From NCBI GenBank assembly GCA_015069195.1, contig SVJA01000006.1, forward strand, positions 54,432-118,431: DNA of 64,000 bases. The letters run 5' to 3'. Of this stretch, positions 35,754 through 44,117 are shown in pieces (within the stretch, counting starts at the first letter, position 1; each line of letters opens with the position of its first letter). A program made the position numbers and the translations under genes. The notes below the pieces were generated by a model that did no database searches, was not told where the DNA came from, and saw only the letters and a list, made by a program, of their open reading frames with translations. The stretch is from Oscillospiraceae bacterium (GTDB lineage: Bacteria; Bacillota; Clostridia; UBA1212).

Positions 35754-35843
35754 ATGAGAAGAAAAAAGTTTATTGTGTTGTATGTTTTGTTTTTCTTTAT
35801 GGCGGTGTTTTCCATGATGAATATTTCAGGTGTGTTGGGGTGA
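35754..35843 (+). CDS. Candidate small membrane peptide, 29 residues
   Basis: The frame MRRKKFIVLYVLFFFMAV... has a basic start followed by one hydrophobic helix of about 18 residues and a short polar end. AGGGGAG stands seven bases before the ATG. No family is recognised and there is no clear promoter. It could be a regulatory or toxin-like membrane peptide, or chance. A longer in-frame version from 35628 lacks a ribosome-binding site. Confidence 0.4.
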   Translation: MRRKKFIVLYVLFFFMAVFSMMNISGVLG

Positions 35844-35939
35844 TAGAGGCAGACTGTTTTATCCTGTGGTTTACAATAATACTAATTATGTGTTTTATGT
35901 TTTCTGTTGTTAGACAACGGTGTTTGCTTAAATGATTGA

Positions 35940-35969
35940 TTGACAAGAGATTTGTTTCGGGAGTATAAT
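35940..35969 (+). promoter_or_regulatory. Sigma-A promoter of valS
   Basis: Consensus TTGACA (35940-35945), 18-base spacer, consensus TATAAT (35964-35969). The leader of about 70 bases has no T-box. Confidence 0.75.
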
Positions 35970-36046
35970 TAAAAGGTGTATGTAGGCTCTTCCTGGCATA
36001 CATATTTTATTTGAGATTTATATTTAGAGTAAAGGATGATAGATTG

Positions 36047-38701
36047 ATGAAAGCTTTTGAAAATATGGCTAAAACTTACGAACCGTCAAAAGTTGAAAAA
36101 AGTATTTATGCAAACTGGATGGAAAAGGGCTATTTTCATGCAGAAGTTGATAAGAATAAGACGCCTTTCACTATTGTGATACCGCCGCCGAACATTACGG
36201 GTCAGCTTCATATGGGACATGCTCTTGATAATACTTTACAGGATACCATTATACGTTTTAAACGTATGCAGGGTTTTTCTACACTTTGGCTTCCCGGTAC
36301 AGACCATGCAAGTATTGCGACCGAAGCTAAAATTGTTGACGCTCTTGCAAAAGAAGGTCTCACAAAAGAAGATCTCGGCAGAGAAAAGTTCCTTGAGAGA
36401 GCATGGGCTTGGAAAAATGTATACGGTAACCGTATAGTTGAGCAGCTTAAATGTCTCGGAAGTTCTTGTGACTGGGAGAGAGAGCGTTTTACTATGGATG
36501 AGGGCCTTTCAAAGGCTGTTCTTGAAGTTTTCCTTAGACTTTACAAAAAAGGTCTTATATACAAGGGTGAGCGTATAACAAACTGGTGTCCGAAGTGTAA
36601 TACTTCTATCTCAGACATAGAAGTAGAATACAAAGAGATGGACGGTAGTTTCTGGTATATAAATTATCCTCTTGCTGACGGTAGCGGAAGCCTTATGATA
36701 GCGACTACGCGTCCCGAAACATTGCTCGGAGATACTGCAGTTGCAGTAAATCCGGAGGACGAAAAATACAAAGATATCATCGGTAAGAAATTGATTTTGC
36801 CTCTTGTCGGTAAAGAAATCCCTGTTATTGCAGATGATTACGTAGAACTCGGTTTCGGAACAGGTGCCGTTAAGATTACTCCTGCTCACGATCCTAACGA
36901 CTTCAAAGTAGGTATGAGACATAATCTTGAAGTTATCCGTATTATGAACGACCGTGGCATCATCAATGAAAACGGCGGTAAATATGAGGGACTTGACAGA
37001 TATGAAGCGAGAAAGCAGATTGTAAATGACCTCGAAGAGCAAGGCTTCCTTGTTAAAACTGAGCCTTATAAGCACAATGTAGGTACTTGTCAGCGCTGCG
37101 GTACGGTTATCGAACCCGTAGTATCATGTCAGTGGTATGTAAAGATGCAGCCCCTCGCAGAACCTGCTATAGAGGCTGTCAGAAGCGGCAAAATAAAGTT
37201 TATTCCTGAGCGTTTTGCAAATACTTACTATAATTGGATGGAAAATATCCAGGATTGGTGTATCTCAAGGCAGCTTTGGTGGGGGCACAGAATTCCTGCA
37301 TATTACTGTCAGGAGTGCGGTCATATGGAAGTGGCTGCAGAGATGCCTTCTGTATGTCCTAAGTGCAGTGCGACGAAGTTTGAACAGGATCCGGATACTC
37401 TTGATACTTGGTTTAGTTCTGCGCTTTGGCCGTTCTCAACACTCGGTTGGCCTGAAAAAACTCCTGAGCTTGATTATTTCTATCCGACCGATGTTCTTGT
37501 TACAGGTTACGATATAATATTCTTCTGGGTTGCCAGAATGATATTCTCAGGTTGCGAGCAAATGAAAGAAGTCCCGTTCAAACACGTTTTGATTCACGGA
37601 CTTGTAAGAGACTCGCAGGGACGCAAGATGTCAAAGTCACTCGGAAACGGTATAGATCCGCTCGAGATAATCGATCAGTACGGTACAGATGCTCTCAGAT
37701 TCTCTCTTGTAACAGGCAACTCACCTGGAAACGATCAGCGTTTCTTGGATTCTAAGGTCGAGTCTGCTCGTAACTTTGCAAACAAGATTTGGAATGCTAC
37801 ACGTTTTGTTCTTATGAACTTTGATGACGAGGTTGATTTCTCAAGGGTTAATTTAGCAAAGCTTACTGTTGAGGACAAATGGATCCTTTCATCTATGAAC
37901 AAACTTGTTTCAGATGTTACTGAAAATCTTAATAAATATGAGCTCGGCGTTGCGTTGCAAAAACTTTACGACTTTATCTGGGATCAGTATTGCGACTGGT
38001 ATATAGAGCTTGTTAAGCCGAGATTGTTTGATTCTGAATGTGATACAAGAATTGAGGCACAGTACGTTCTTAACAAAGTACTTGTAAACTGTATGAAACT
38101 TTTGCATCCTTTTATGCCTTTTATCACAGAGGAGATCTATCAGAATCTCGACAAAGATTGCGAAAGTATCATGATTTCAAAGTGGCCTGAGTTTGATGAG
38201 ACACTTGCGGACGATAAGGCAGAAGCAGAGATGAACTTTATCATTGAGTCCATAAAGAGTATGCGTAACATCAGAACTCAGATGAATGTTCCGCCGTCAA
38301 AGAAAGCTGCAGTTATATTTGTTACTGCAGAGGATAACTTCAAGCTTATCGAAGATTCGACTCCGTATATAAAGCGTCTCGGATATGCTTCCAACGTTTT
38401 AATGCAGACAAATCGTGCCGGTATCTCGGATGATGCAGCGTCATCTGTTGTAGACGGTGCAGAGATATTTATTCCGCTTGAAGAGCTTATAGACTTTGAG
38501 AAAGAACTTGCGAGACTTGAAAAAGAGCTTGCGACAGTAGAGTCGGAACTCGGCAGAGTAAGAGGCAAGCTTAACAACCAAGGATTTATGGCTAAGGCTC
38601 CAGAGAAACTTGTTGCGGAAGAGCGTGCGAAACTCGAAAAATATGAGTCTATGTATGAGAGTACAAAGAATAGAATTGACTCTTTAAAATCAAAAATGTA
38701 A
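36047..38701 (+). CDS. valS: Valine--tRNA ligase
   Basis: Class Ia synthetase for tRNA-Val, 884 residues. It shows HIGH as HMGH ([15 protein letters not shown]), the [19 protein letters not shown] [14 protein letters not shown], the CP1 editing domain, [11 protein letters not shown] with paired Cys motifs, KMSKS ([10 protein letters not shown]) and the C-terminal ValRS coiled-coil arm ([19 protein letters not shown]). ATG 36047 follows AAAGGATG at a normal distance; an in-frame TTG at 36011 lacks such support. Confidence 0.97.
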   Translation: MKAFENMAKTYEPSKVEKSIYANWMEKGYFHAEVDKNKTPFTIVIPPPNITGQLHMGHALDNTLQDTIIRFKRMQGFSTLWLPGTDHASIATEAKIVDALAKEGLTKEDLGREKFLERAWAWKNVYGNRIVEQLKCLGSSCDWERERFTMDEGLSKAVLEVFLRLYKKGLIYKGERITNWCPKCNTSISDIEVEYKEMDGSFWYINYPLADGSGSLMIATTRPETLLGDTAVAVNPEDEKYKDIIGKKLILPLVGKEIPVIADDYVELGFGTGAVKITPAHDPNDFKVGMRHNLEVIRIMNDRGIINENGGKYEGLDRYEARKQIVNDLEEQGFLVKTEPYKHNVGTCQRCGTVIEPVVSCQWYVKMQPLAEPAIEAVRSGKIKFIPERFANTYYNWMENIQDWCISRQLWWGHRIPAYYCQECGHMEVAAEMPSVCPKCSATKFEQDPDTLDTWFSSALWPFSTLGWPEKTPELDYFYPTDVLVTGYDIIFFWVARMIFSGCEQMKEVPFKHVLIHGLVRDSQGRKMSKSLGNGIDPLEIIDQYGTDALRFSLVTGNSPGNDQRFLDSKVESARNFANKIWNATRFVLMNFDDEVDFSRVNLAKLTVEDKWILSSMNKLVSDVTENLNKYELGVALQKLYDFIWDQYCDWYIELVKPRLFDSECDTRIEAQYVLNKVLVNCMKLLHPFMPFITEEIYQNLDKDCESIMISKWPEFDETLADDKAEAEMNFIIESIKSMRNIRTQMNVPPSKKAAVIFVTAEDNFKLIEDSTPYIKRLGYASNVLMQTNRAGISDDAASSVVDGAEIFIPLEELIDFEKELARLEKELATVESELGRVRGKLNNQGFMAKAPEKLVAEERAKLEKYESMYESTKNRIDSLKSKM

Positions 38702-38733
38702 AAATAATTAATTTTTTACAGTTGTTACAGTAC

Positions 38734-38759
38734 AAAGCCGGACAGAAATGTCCGGCTTT
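38734..38759 (+). terminator. Rho-independent terminator of valS
   Basis: AAAGCCGGACA pairs perfectly with TGTCCGGCTTT around a GAAA tetraloop. Confidence 0.85.
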
Positions 38760-38779
38760 GCGCATATTGTTGGAAAATA

Positions 38780-38809
38780 TAGACAAAATACAATATCTTG
38801 TGGTACAAT
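38780..38809 (+). promoter_or_regulatory. Candidate promoter of the LCP-like gene
   Basis: TAGACA (38780-38785), 18-base spacer, TACAAT (38804-38809). Confidence 0.5.
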
Positions 38810-38859
38810 ACAAAAGGATTATTCCGTTTTATACTTTTAAGTTAATGGGAGATTTTGAT

Positions 38860-39909
38860 ATGGACAATTTAAGAAGAGGTATACTTCTTTTTACGGCGTT
38901 GTTATTTTTTGCGGCTACGGTTATCGGTTTTATACTGTCTTTGGATTACTATGATACCGCTACAGTTATGGAAGCCGTTCCGGACTGGCATTATGACGGA
39001 CAGAAAGTTTCTGCTGAGGACGCTGAAGGCAAAGGTCTTGTGAATGAAAATATTCTCGTAGTTATCGGTGACGAGGGTGACGAACATTCCGAAATTATGT
39101 TTATAACAAACTACAATTCCGAGAAGAATAAAATGTCTTTCATTTATGTACCGAAGGATATGAAATATTCGTTAAATGTAAAGAATATTCCGGGCGGAAA
39201 GTTTAGCGGAAAGTCTTCATATAATTCCGGAACAATGAGTCAGCTTTATTCGAGATTCGGCGGCAAATATTCTGCTGATATTATGTCTTATATGTTTGAT
39301 GTGCCCGTAGATAATTACGTGTTTTTAAGTTTTAATGATTGTAAGACCCTTTTCAACGGCTTTACCGGTCAGGACAAAGGCTTGTTGTTCAATTTCCCCG
39401 TAAAAGTTACAAATGTAGAGGAAGATGTTTCTCTTTCTGCGGGTGAGCAGTATTTTGACGGTGATATGGCGATTGATCTTCTGAGATTTTATAAGACTGC
39501 TGACGGCATATACGATAATTCATTGCTCCAATATTATGACGGAACCGATCTTAAACGAATCGATATGGTAAAGAAATTTATGGCTGATTTTCTTGATAGT
39601 CAGCTGCTCGGTGACTCGGTTAATAAATATTATTTAGACAATTTTGCGAAGATTTCATATGAGTCTGTCATAAAGAAATGTGATACAAATATCACGTCGG
39701 CTCTTGCTGATGCGGTACAGAAGTCACTTTCAAATATAAAAGAGGATTCTGTGAGTTTTTACATCCTTGATTACAAAACTGCTGATAATAATGAGTTTTT
39801 ACTCGAACATACAGGTTGCCTGAAAGATATTACAAATAATGACAGTTCAAAGCATAAAAGTCTTTCAAAAGAAGCGACTTCAAAGGTAATTTCAGAAAAG
39901 TTTAATTGA
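38860..39909 (+). CDS. Divergent LytR-CpsA-Psr (LCP)-like membrane protein
   Basis: The 349-residue product has one N-terminal membrane helix (about residues 8-27) and an extracellular domain with the LCP layout: an ILVVIGDEGDEHSEIMFITNYN strand region near residue 65, a SFIYVPKDMKY turn, FDVPVDNYVFLSF, and a final LSAGEQYFDGDMAIDLLRFYKT...LKRIDMVKKF segment corresponding to the usual 'LdG..al.yvR......D..R...q'. LCP enzymes attach polymers to peptidoglycan. The usual RD pair is KD here and several conserved Arg are replaced, so activity is doubtful. GGGAG precedes ATG 38860. It runs directly into the topoisomerase pair (21 bases). Confidence 0.7.
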   Translation: MDNLRRGILLFTALLFFAATVIGFILSLDYYDTATVMEAVPDWHYDGQKVSAEDAEGKGLVNENILVVIGDEGDEHSEIMFITNYNSEKNKMSFIYVPKDMKYSLNVKNIPGGKFSGKSSYNSGTMSQLYSRFGGKYSADIMSYMFDVPVDNYVFLSFNDCKTLFNGFTGQDKGLLFNFPVKVTNVEEDVSLSAGEQYFDGDMAIDLLRFYKTADGIYDNSLLQYYDGTDLKRIDMVKKFMADFLDSQLLGDSVNKYYLDNFAKISYESVIKKCDTNITSALADAVQKSLSNIKEDSVSFYILDYKTADNNEFLLEHTGCLKDITNNDSSKHKSLSKEATSKVISEKFN

Positions 39910-39930
39910 TAAGGAGTTTTCAGGTTTTAA

Positions 39931-41916
39931 ATGAGCGATAAGAAAAAAGTAAAAAAAGAATATGATGACGACAGCATAAAGGCTTTAAAAGGTCCTGAGA
40001 GAATAAGACTTCGTCCTGCATCAATTTTGGGCGGCGACGGAATAGAAGGCTGTCAGCATACATTTGTTGAGATACTTGCAAACTCAATTGACGAAGCCAG
40101 AGAAGGTTACGGTAAAGTTATTGAGGTCACAAGACATTCTGATTATTCGATTACGGTACGTGACTACGGAAGAGGATGTCCGCTTGACTATAATGAAAAG
40201 GAGCAGCGCTATAACTGGGAGCTTGTTTATTGCGAACTTTATGCGGGCGGTAAATATGATAACAATACTTCGGGCGATAACTATGAGTTCAGTTTGGGAT
40301 TGAACGGACTCGGTTGTTGTGCTACGCAGTATACATCTGCGTTTATGGATGTTACCGTATACAAAAACGGCACAAAATATGATTTACATTTTGAAAAAGG
40401 TTACAATGTCGGTGGCCTTCACAAAGAGCCGTGTTCTCCGAGACTTACAGGTACGATGCAACATTGGCTTCCGGACCTCGAAGTTTTTACCGAGATAAAA
40501 GTTCCACTTGAATTTTTTACAACATTGCTCAAAAAGCAGGCAGTTGTAAACTCCGGTATAAAATTTGTATTCTTCGATGAGATTTCCAAGGAAAAGTTCG
40601 AATTTTTCTATGAAAACGGTATCGTTGACTATATGGAAGAACTCAGCGAGGGTAAGTCATTTACAGGCGTAAAGCGTTATGATATGGAGACAAAAGGTCG
40701 CGACAGAGCAGATCTTCCCGAGTACAAACTTAAAGCAGAATTTGCTTTTTGTTTTAATAACTATAATCCTGTTTGTGAATATTATCACAACTCAAGTTTT
40801 CTTGAGAACGGCGGTGCACCTGAAAAAGCGGTGCGTGCTGCTTTTACCGCTGAGATAGACAAGTATATAAAAAATGCCGGAAAATACGGAAAAGACGAGT
40901 CTAAAATAACATTTGCCGATATACAGGACAGTTTGATTGTTATAACGAACTCTTCTTCTACAAAGACAAGTTACGAACATCAGACAAAAAAGGCTATCAC
41001 AAACCCGTTCATACAGACTGCGATGACCGAGTTTATAAAAAAGACTCTCGAAATTTATTTTATCGAGAATAAGGCTGAGGCAGATAAAATCATGGAGCAG
41101 GTGCTTATAAATAAGCGTAGCCGTGAAAACGCCGAAAAGCAGAGAATAAATATTAAAAAGAAATTGTCCGGAACTGTTGATATAAACAACCGTATCAAAA
41201 AGTTTGTAGATTGCCGTACAAAAGATGTAAGCCGTCGTGAGCTTTATATCGTTGAGGGTGATTCGGCGCTAGGTTCTGTTAAGTTCGGTCGTGACTCTGA
41301 GTTCCAGGCGATTATGCCTGTAAGAGGTAAAATTCTTAACTGTCTTAAAGCTGACCTCGGAAAAATTTTTGAGAGCGATATCATAACAGATCTTATGAAA
41401 GTTCTCGGTTGCGGTGTTGAGATAAAAACAAAGCACGCAAAAGATTCTATGGCGTTTGATCTTAATGCACTCAAGTGGAACAAGATTATAATCTGTACCG
41501 ATGCCGATGTTGACGGTTTCCAGATCAGAACACTTATATTAGCGATGATTTATCGTCTTGCACCGTCTTTGATAACGCACGGAAAGGTTTTTATCGCAGA
41601 ATCGCCGCTTTTTGAAATAACTTCGAAAAACGAGACATATTTTGCTTACGACGAAAAGGAAAAGGCTGAAATTATTGCAAAACTTACCGGAAAATATACA
41701 CTTCAACGTTCAAAAGGTCTCGGTGAAAACGAGCCTGAAATGATGTGGAAGACTACTATGAATCCGGAGACAAGACGTCTTATAAAGGTTATGCCGGAAG
41801 ATGCTGCCAAGACGGATTACTATTTCAATATGCTTTTAGGCGATGAGCTTGCAGAACGTAAACGCTACATCGAAGAAAACGGTCATCTTTATATGGATGA
41901 TCTTGATGTTAACTGA
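39931..41916 (+). CDS. parE: Type IIA DNA topoisomerase subunit B (topoisomerase IV/gyrase B-like), divergent
   Basis: ATPase and Toprim subunit of a type IIA topoisomerase, 661 residues. The GHKL ATPase domain has ANSIDEA (Asn and Asp of the nucleotide site), RDYGRGCP in place of the common NGRGIP, AGGKYDNN, and LGLNGLG in place of GGLHGVG. The transducer region follows, then the Toprim motifs IVEGDSALG and ICTDADVDGFQIRTL, and PVRGKILN. A typical GyrB would have more conserved loops, so this belongs to the divergent second type IIA pair seen in Clostridia. The subunit A gene follows after 17 bases. The symbol is by function; parE versus gyrB cannot be settled here. Confidence 0.85.
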   Translation: MSDKKKVKKEYDDDSIKALKGPERIRLRPASILGGDGIEGCQHTFVEILANSIDEAREGYGKVIEVTRHSDYSITVRDYGRGCPLDYNEKEQRYNWELVYCELYAGGKYDNNTSGDNYEFSLGLNGLGCCATQYTSAFMDVTVYKNGTKYDLHFEKGYNVGGLHKEPCSPRLTGTMQHWLPDLEVFTEIKVPLEFFTTLLKKQAVVNSGIKFVFFDEISKEKFEFFYENGIVDYMEELSEGKSFTGVKRYDMETKGRDRADLPEYKLKAEFAFCFNNYNPVCEYYHNSSFLENGGAPEKAVRAAFTAEIDKYIKNAGKYGKDESKITFADIQDSLIVITNSSSTKTSYEHQTKKAITNPFIQTAMTEFIKKTLEIYFIENKAEADKIMEQVLINKRSRENAEKQRINIKKKLSGTVDINNRIKKFVDCRTKDVSRRELYIVEGDSALGSVKFGRDSEFQAIMPVRGKILNCLKADLGKIFESDIITDLMKVLGCGVEIKTKHAKDSMAFDLNALKWNKIIICTDADVDGFQIRTLILAMIYRLAPSLITHGKVFIAESPLFEITSKNETYFAYDEKEKAEIIAKLTGKYTLQRSKGLGENEPEMMWKTTMNPETRRLIKVMPEDAAKTDYYFNMLLGDELAERKRYIEENGHLYMDDLDVN

Positions 41917-41933
41917 TTTAATGAGGTATTGTT

Positions 41934-44099
41934 GTGGAAAACGAAAAGAATTTATTTAATGAACAGAATATTACGGAAACTCTTTTAAATAACTATATGC
42001 CTTATTCAATGAGCGTAATTATTTCGAGAGCCATTCCTGAAATTGACGGTTTTAAACCTTCGCACAGAAAATTGCTTTATACAATGTACAAAAAAGGTCT
42101 TTTAAAAGGACCTCGTACAAAGTCTGCTAACGTTGTCGGTGAGACAATGAAACTTAATCCGCACGGTGATCAGGCAATATATGAAACAATGGTGCGTCTG
42201 ACACGCGGAAACGGAACTCTTTTACATCCGTATGTTGATTCGAAAGGTAACTTCGGTAAAGTTTATTCAAGAGATACAGCGTATGCCGCAGCTCGTTATA
42301 CTGAGGTAAAGCTTGAAAAGATAAGCGAAGAACTCTTCTGTGACCTTGATAAAGATGCTGTTGACTTTGTGGATAACTACGACGGCACAATGAAAGAGCC
42401 GACTTTATTCCCGGTAACTTTCCCATCCATCCTTGTAAACTCAAATATGGGTGTTGCCGTAGGTATGGCTACAAATATCTGCAGTTTCAACTTGAAAGAA
42501 ATTTGCGAGGCTACTTGTGCATTTATAGACGATAATACCGTTGATTTGCTTGACTATATCGTGGCTCCTGATTTTTCGACAGGTGGTACTGTTATTTACT
42601 CACACAAAGAAATGACAGATATTATTGAGCGCGGCAGGGGAAGTGTCAAAATTCGTGGAAAGTACAGATATGACAAGAAAAACAGTTGTATCGAAATTTA
42701 CGAGATCCCGTATACGACTTCGAGCGAAGCGATAGTTGATGCCGTTATTGACCTTGTTAAGAAAGGTAAGATAAAGGACATAAACGATGTACGTGACGAA
42801 ACAGACCTTGAAGGTTTGAAGATTGCCATAGATATAAAGAAATCATGCGATCCGGATCTTCTTATGAGCAAGCTTTACAAAATGACTCCGATGCAGGAAA
42901 GTTTCTCCTGTAACTTCAACGTGCTTATAAATGCAAGACCGGTTGTTCTCGGTGTGCGTGGTCTTATAGCAGAGTGGCTTAACTTCAGACGTGTATGTGT
43001 CAGAAGAATGCTTCTTAATGACATTCGTCTTAAGGAAGATCGCTTGCATCTTTTGTGCGGTCTTGAAAAAATAATTCTCGATATAGATAAGGCAATAAAA
43101 ATCATTCGTGAAACAGAGAGAAACGATATGGTTATCCCGAACCTTATGATCGGCTTTGATATTGACGAAATTCAGGCTGAGTTTATTGCAGAAATAAAAT
43201 TACGTAACATAAACAAAGAGTACATCTTAAATAAAATTGACGAAAAAGATTCTCTCATAAAAGAGATTGCAAGACTTAAAAAGATAGTTTCTTCAAATAC
43301 CGGTATAAACAATCTTATAAAGAAACAACTTCAGGATATTGCTAAAAATTACGGTCAGGAAAGAAAAACCGATGTTATCCATGAAGATGAAGTTGTTGTA
43401 GTTACAAAAGACGAGTTTATCGAAGACAATAACATAAAACTTTACCTGACACGTGACGGATATCTTAAAAAGATCCCGCTTACTGCACTTCGTTCAGCTC
43501 CTGAGCAGAAGGTAAAAGACGGTGACGAGATAGTGCAGGAAATCGATTGGCACAATAAGTCTGAAATAATTATCGTTTCGTCAAAACAGGCCGTTTACAA
43601 GATGAAAATACACGATATTCCGGAGTGTAAGGCTAGCAGCTTTGGTGAGTATTTGCCTAACTTACTTGGTACAGAGTCTGACGAAAAGATTATAAATATG
43701 ATGGTTACTGACAATTATGAAGGATTTATTCTTTACGGATTTGAAAACGGTAAAGTATCTCAAGTGCCGCTTAATGCTTATGCTACAAAAAATAATCGTA
43801 AGAAGCTTATAAATGCTTACGGCGGAGCGTCGCCTTTGGTAGGTGCCGTTCACGTTATGTCGCCTGATGACGAGATTGCAATTTCTTCTTCAAATGACAG
43901 AATTGTTGTTTTACCGGCATCACTTGTTCCGATAAAGTCAACTAAGAGTTCTCACGGTGTAACCGTTCTGAAACTCAAAAAGGGTTGCACGATGAAGTAT
44001 ATAAAGAAGGTTTCCGACGCTGAATTTGCAAACCCGAAGGTCTATAAAATAAAGGAAATTCCTTCACCCGGTTTCTTCCTTAAAAGCAGTGATAATTAA
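41934..44099 (+). CDS. parC: Type IIA DNA topoisomerase subunit A (topoisomerase IV/gyrase A-like), divergent
   Basis: DNA breakage-reunion subunit, 721 residues. The start GTG at 41934 is set by GAGGT six bases upstream. IPEIDGFKPSHRKLLY and AARYTEVKL with catalytic Tyr122 are clear. The quinolone-contact region reads LNPHGDQAIYE: Gln80 and Glu84 take the places of the usual Ser and Asp/Glu (Ser83 and Asp87 of E. coli GyrA). The coiled-coil gate and a shortened C-terminal beta-propeller (from about 500) follow; the GyrA box is not seen, so decatenation rather than supercoiling is the more likely job. It forms a unit with the subunit B gene and is followed 18 bases later by a lipoprotein gene. 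Confidence 0.87.
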   Translation: MENEKNLFNEQNITETLLNNYMPYSMSVIISRAIPEIDGFKPSHRKLLYTMYKKGLLKGPRTKSANVVGETMKLNPHGDQAIYETMVRLTRGNGTLLHPYVDSKGNFGKVYSRDTAYAAARYTEVKLEKISEELFCDLDKDAVDFVDNYDGTMKEPTLFPVTFPSILVNSNMGVAVGMATNICSFNLKEICEATCAFIDDNTVDLLDYIVAPDFSTGGTVIYSHKEMTDIIERGRGSVKIRGKYRYDKKNSCIEIYEIPYTTSSEAIVDAVIDLVKKGKIKDINDVRDETDLEGLKIAIDIKKSCDPDLLMSKLYKMTPMQESFSCNFNVLINARPVVLGVRGLIAEWLNFRRVCVRRMLLNDIRLKEDRLHLLCGLEKIILDIDKAIKIIRETERNDMVIPNLMIGFDIDEIQAEFIAEIKLRNINKEYILNKIDEKDSLIKEIARLKKIVSSNTGINNLIKKQLQDIAKNYGQERKTDVIHEDEVVVVTKDEFIEDNNIKLYLTRDGYLKKIPLTALRSAPEQKVKDGDEIVQEIDWHNKSEIIIVSSKQAVYKMKIHDIPECKASSFGEYLPNLLGTESDEKIINMMVTDNYEGFILYGFENGKVSQVPLNAYATKNNRKKLINAYGGASPLVGAVHVMSPDDEIAISSSNDRIVVLPASLVPIKSTKSSHGVTVLKLKKGCTMKYIKKVSDAEFANPKVYKIKEIPSPGFFLKSSDN

Positions 44100-44117
44100 A
44101 ACTTAAGGTGGTCTGTC

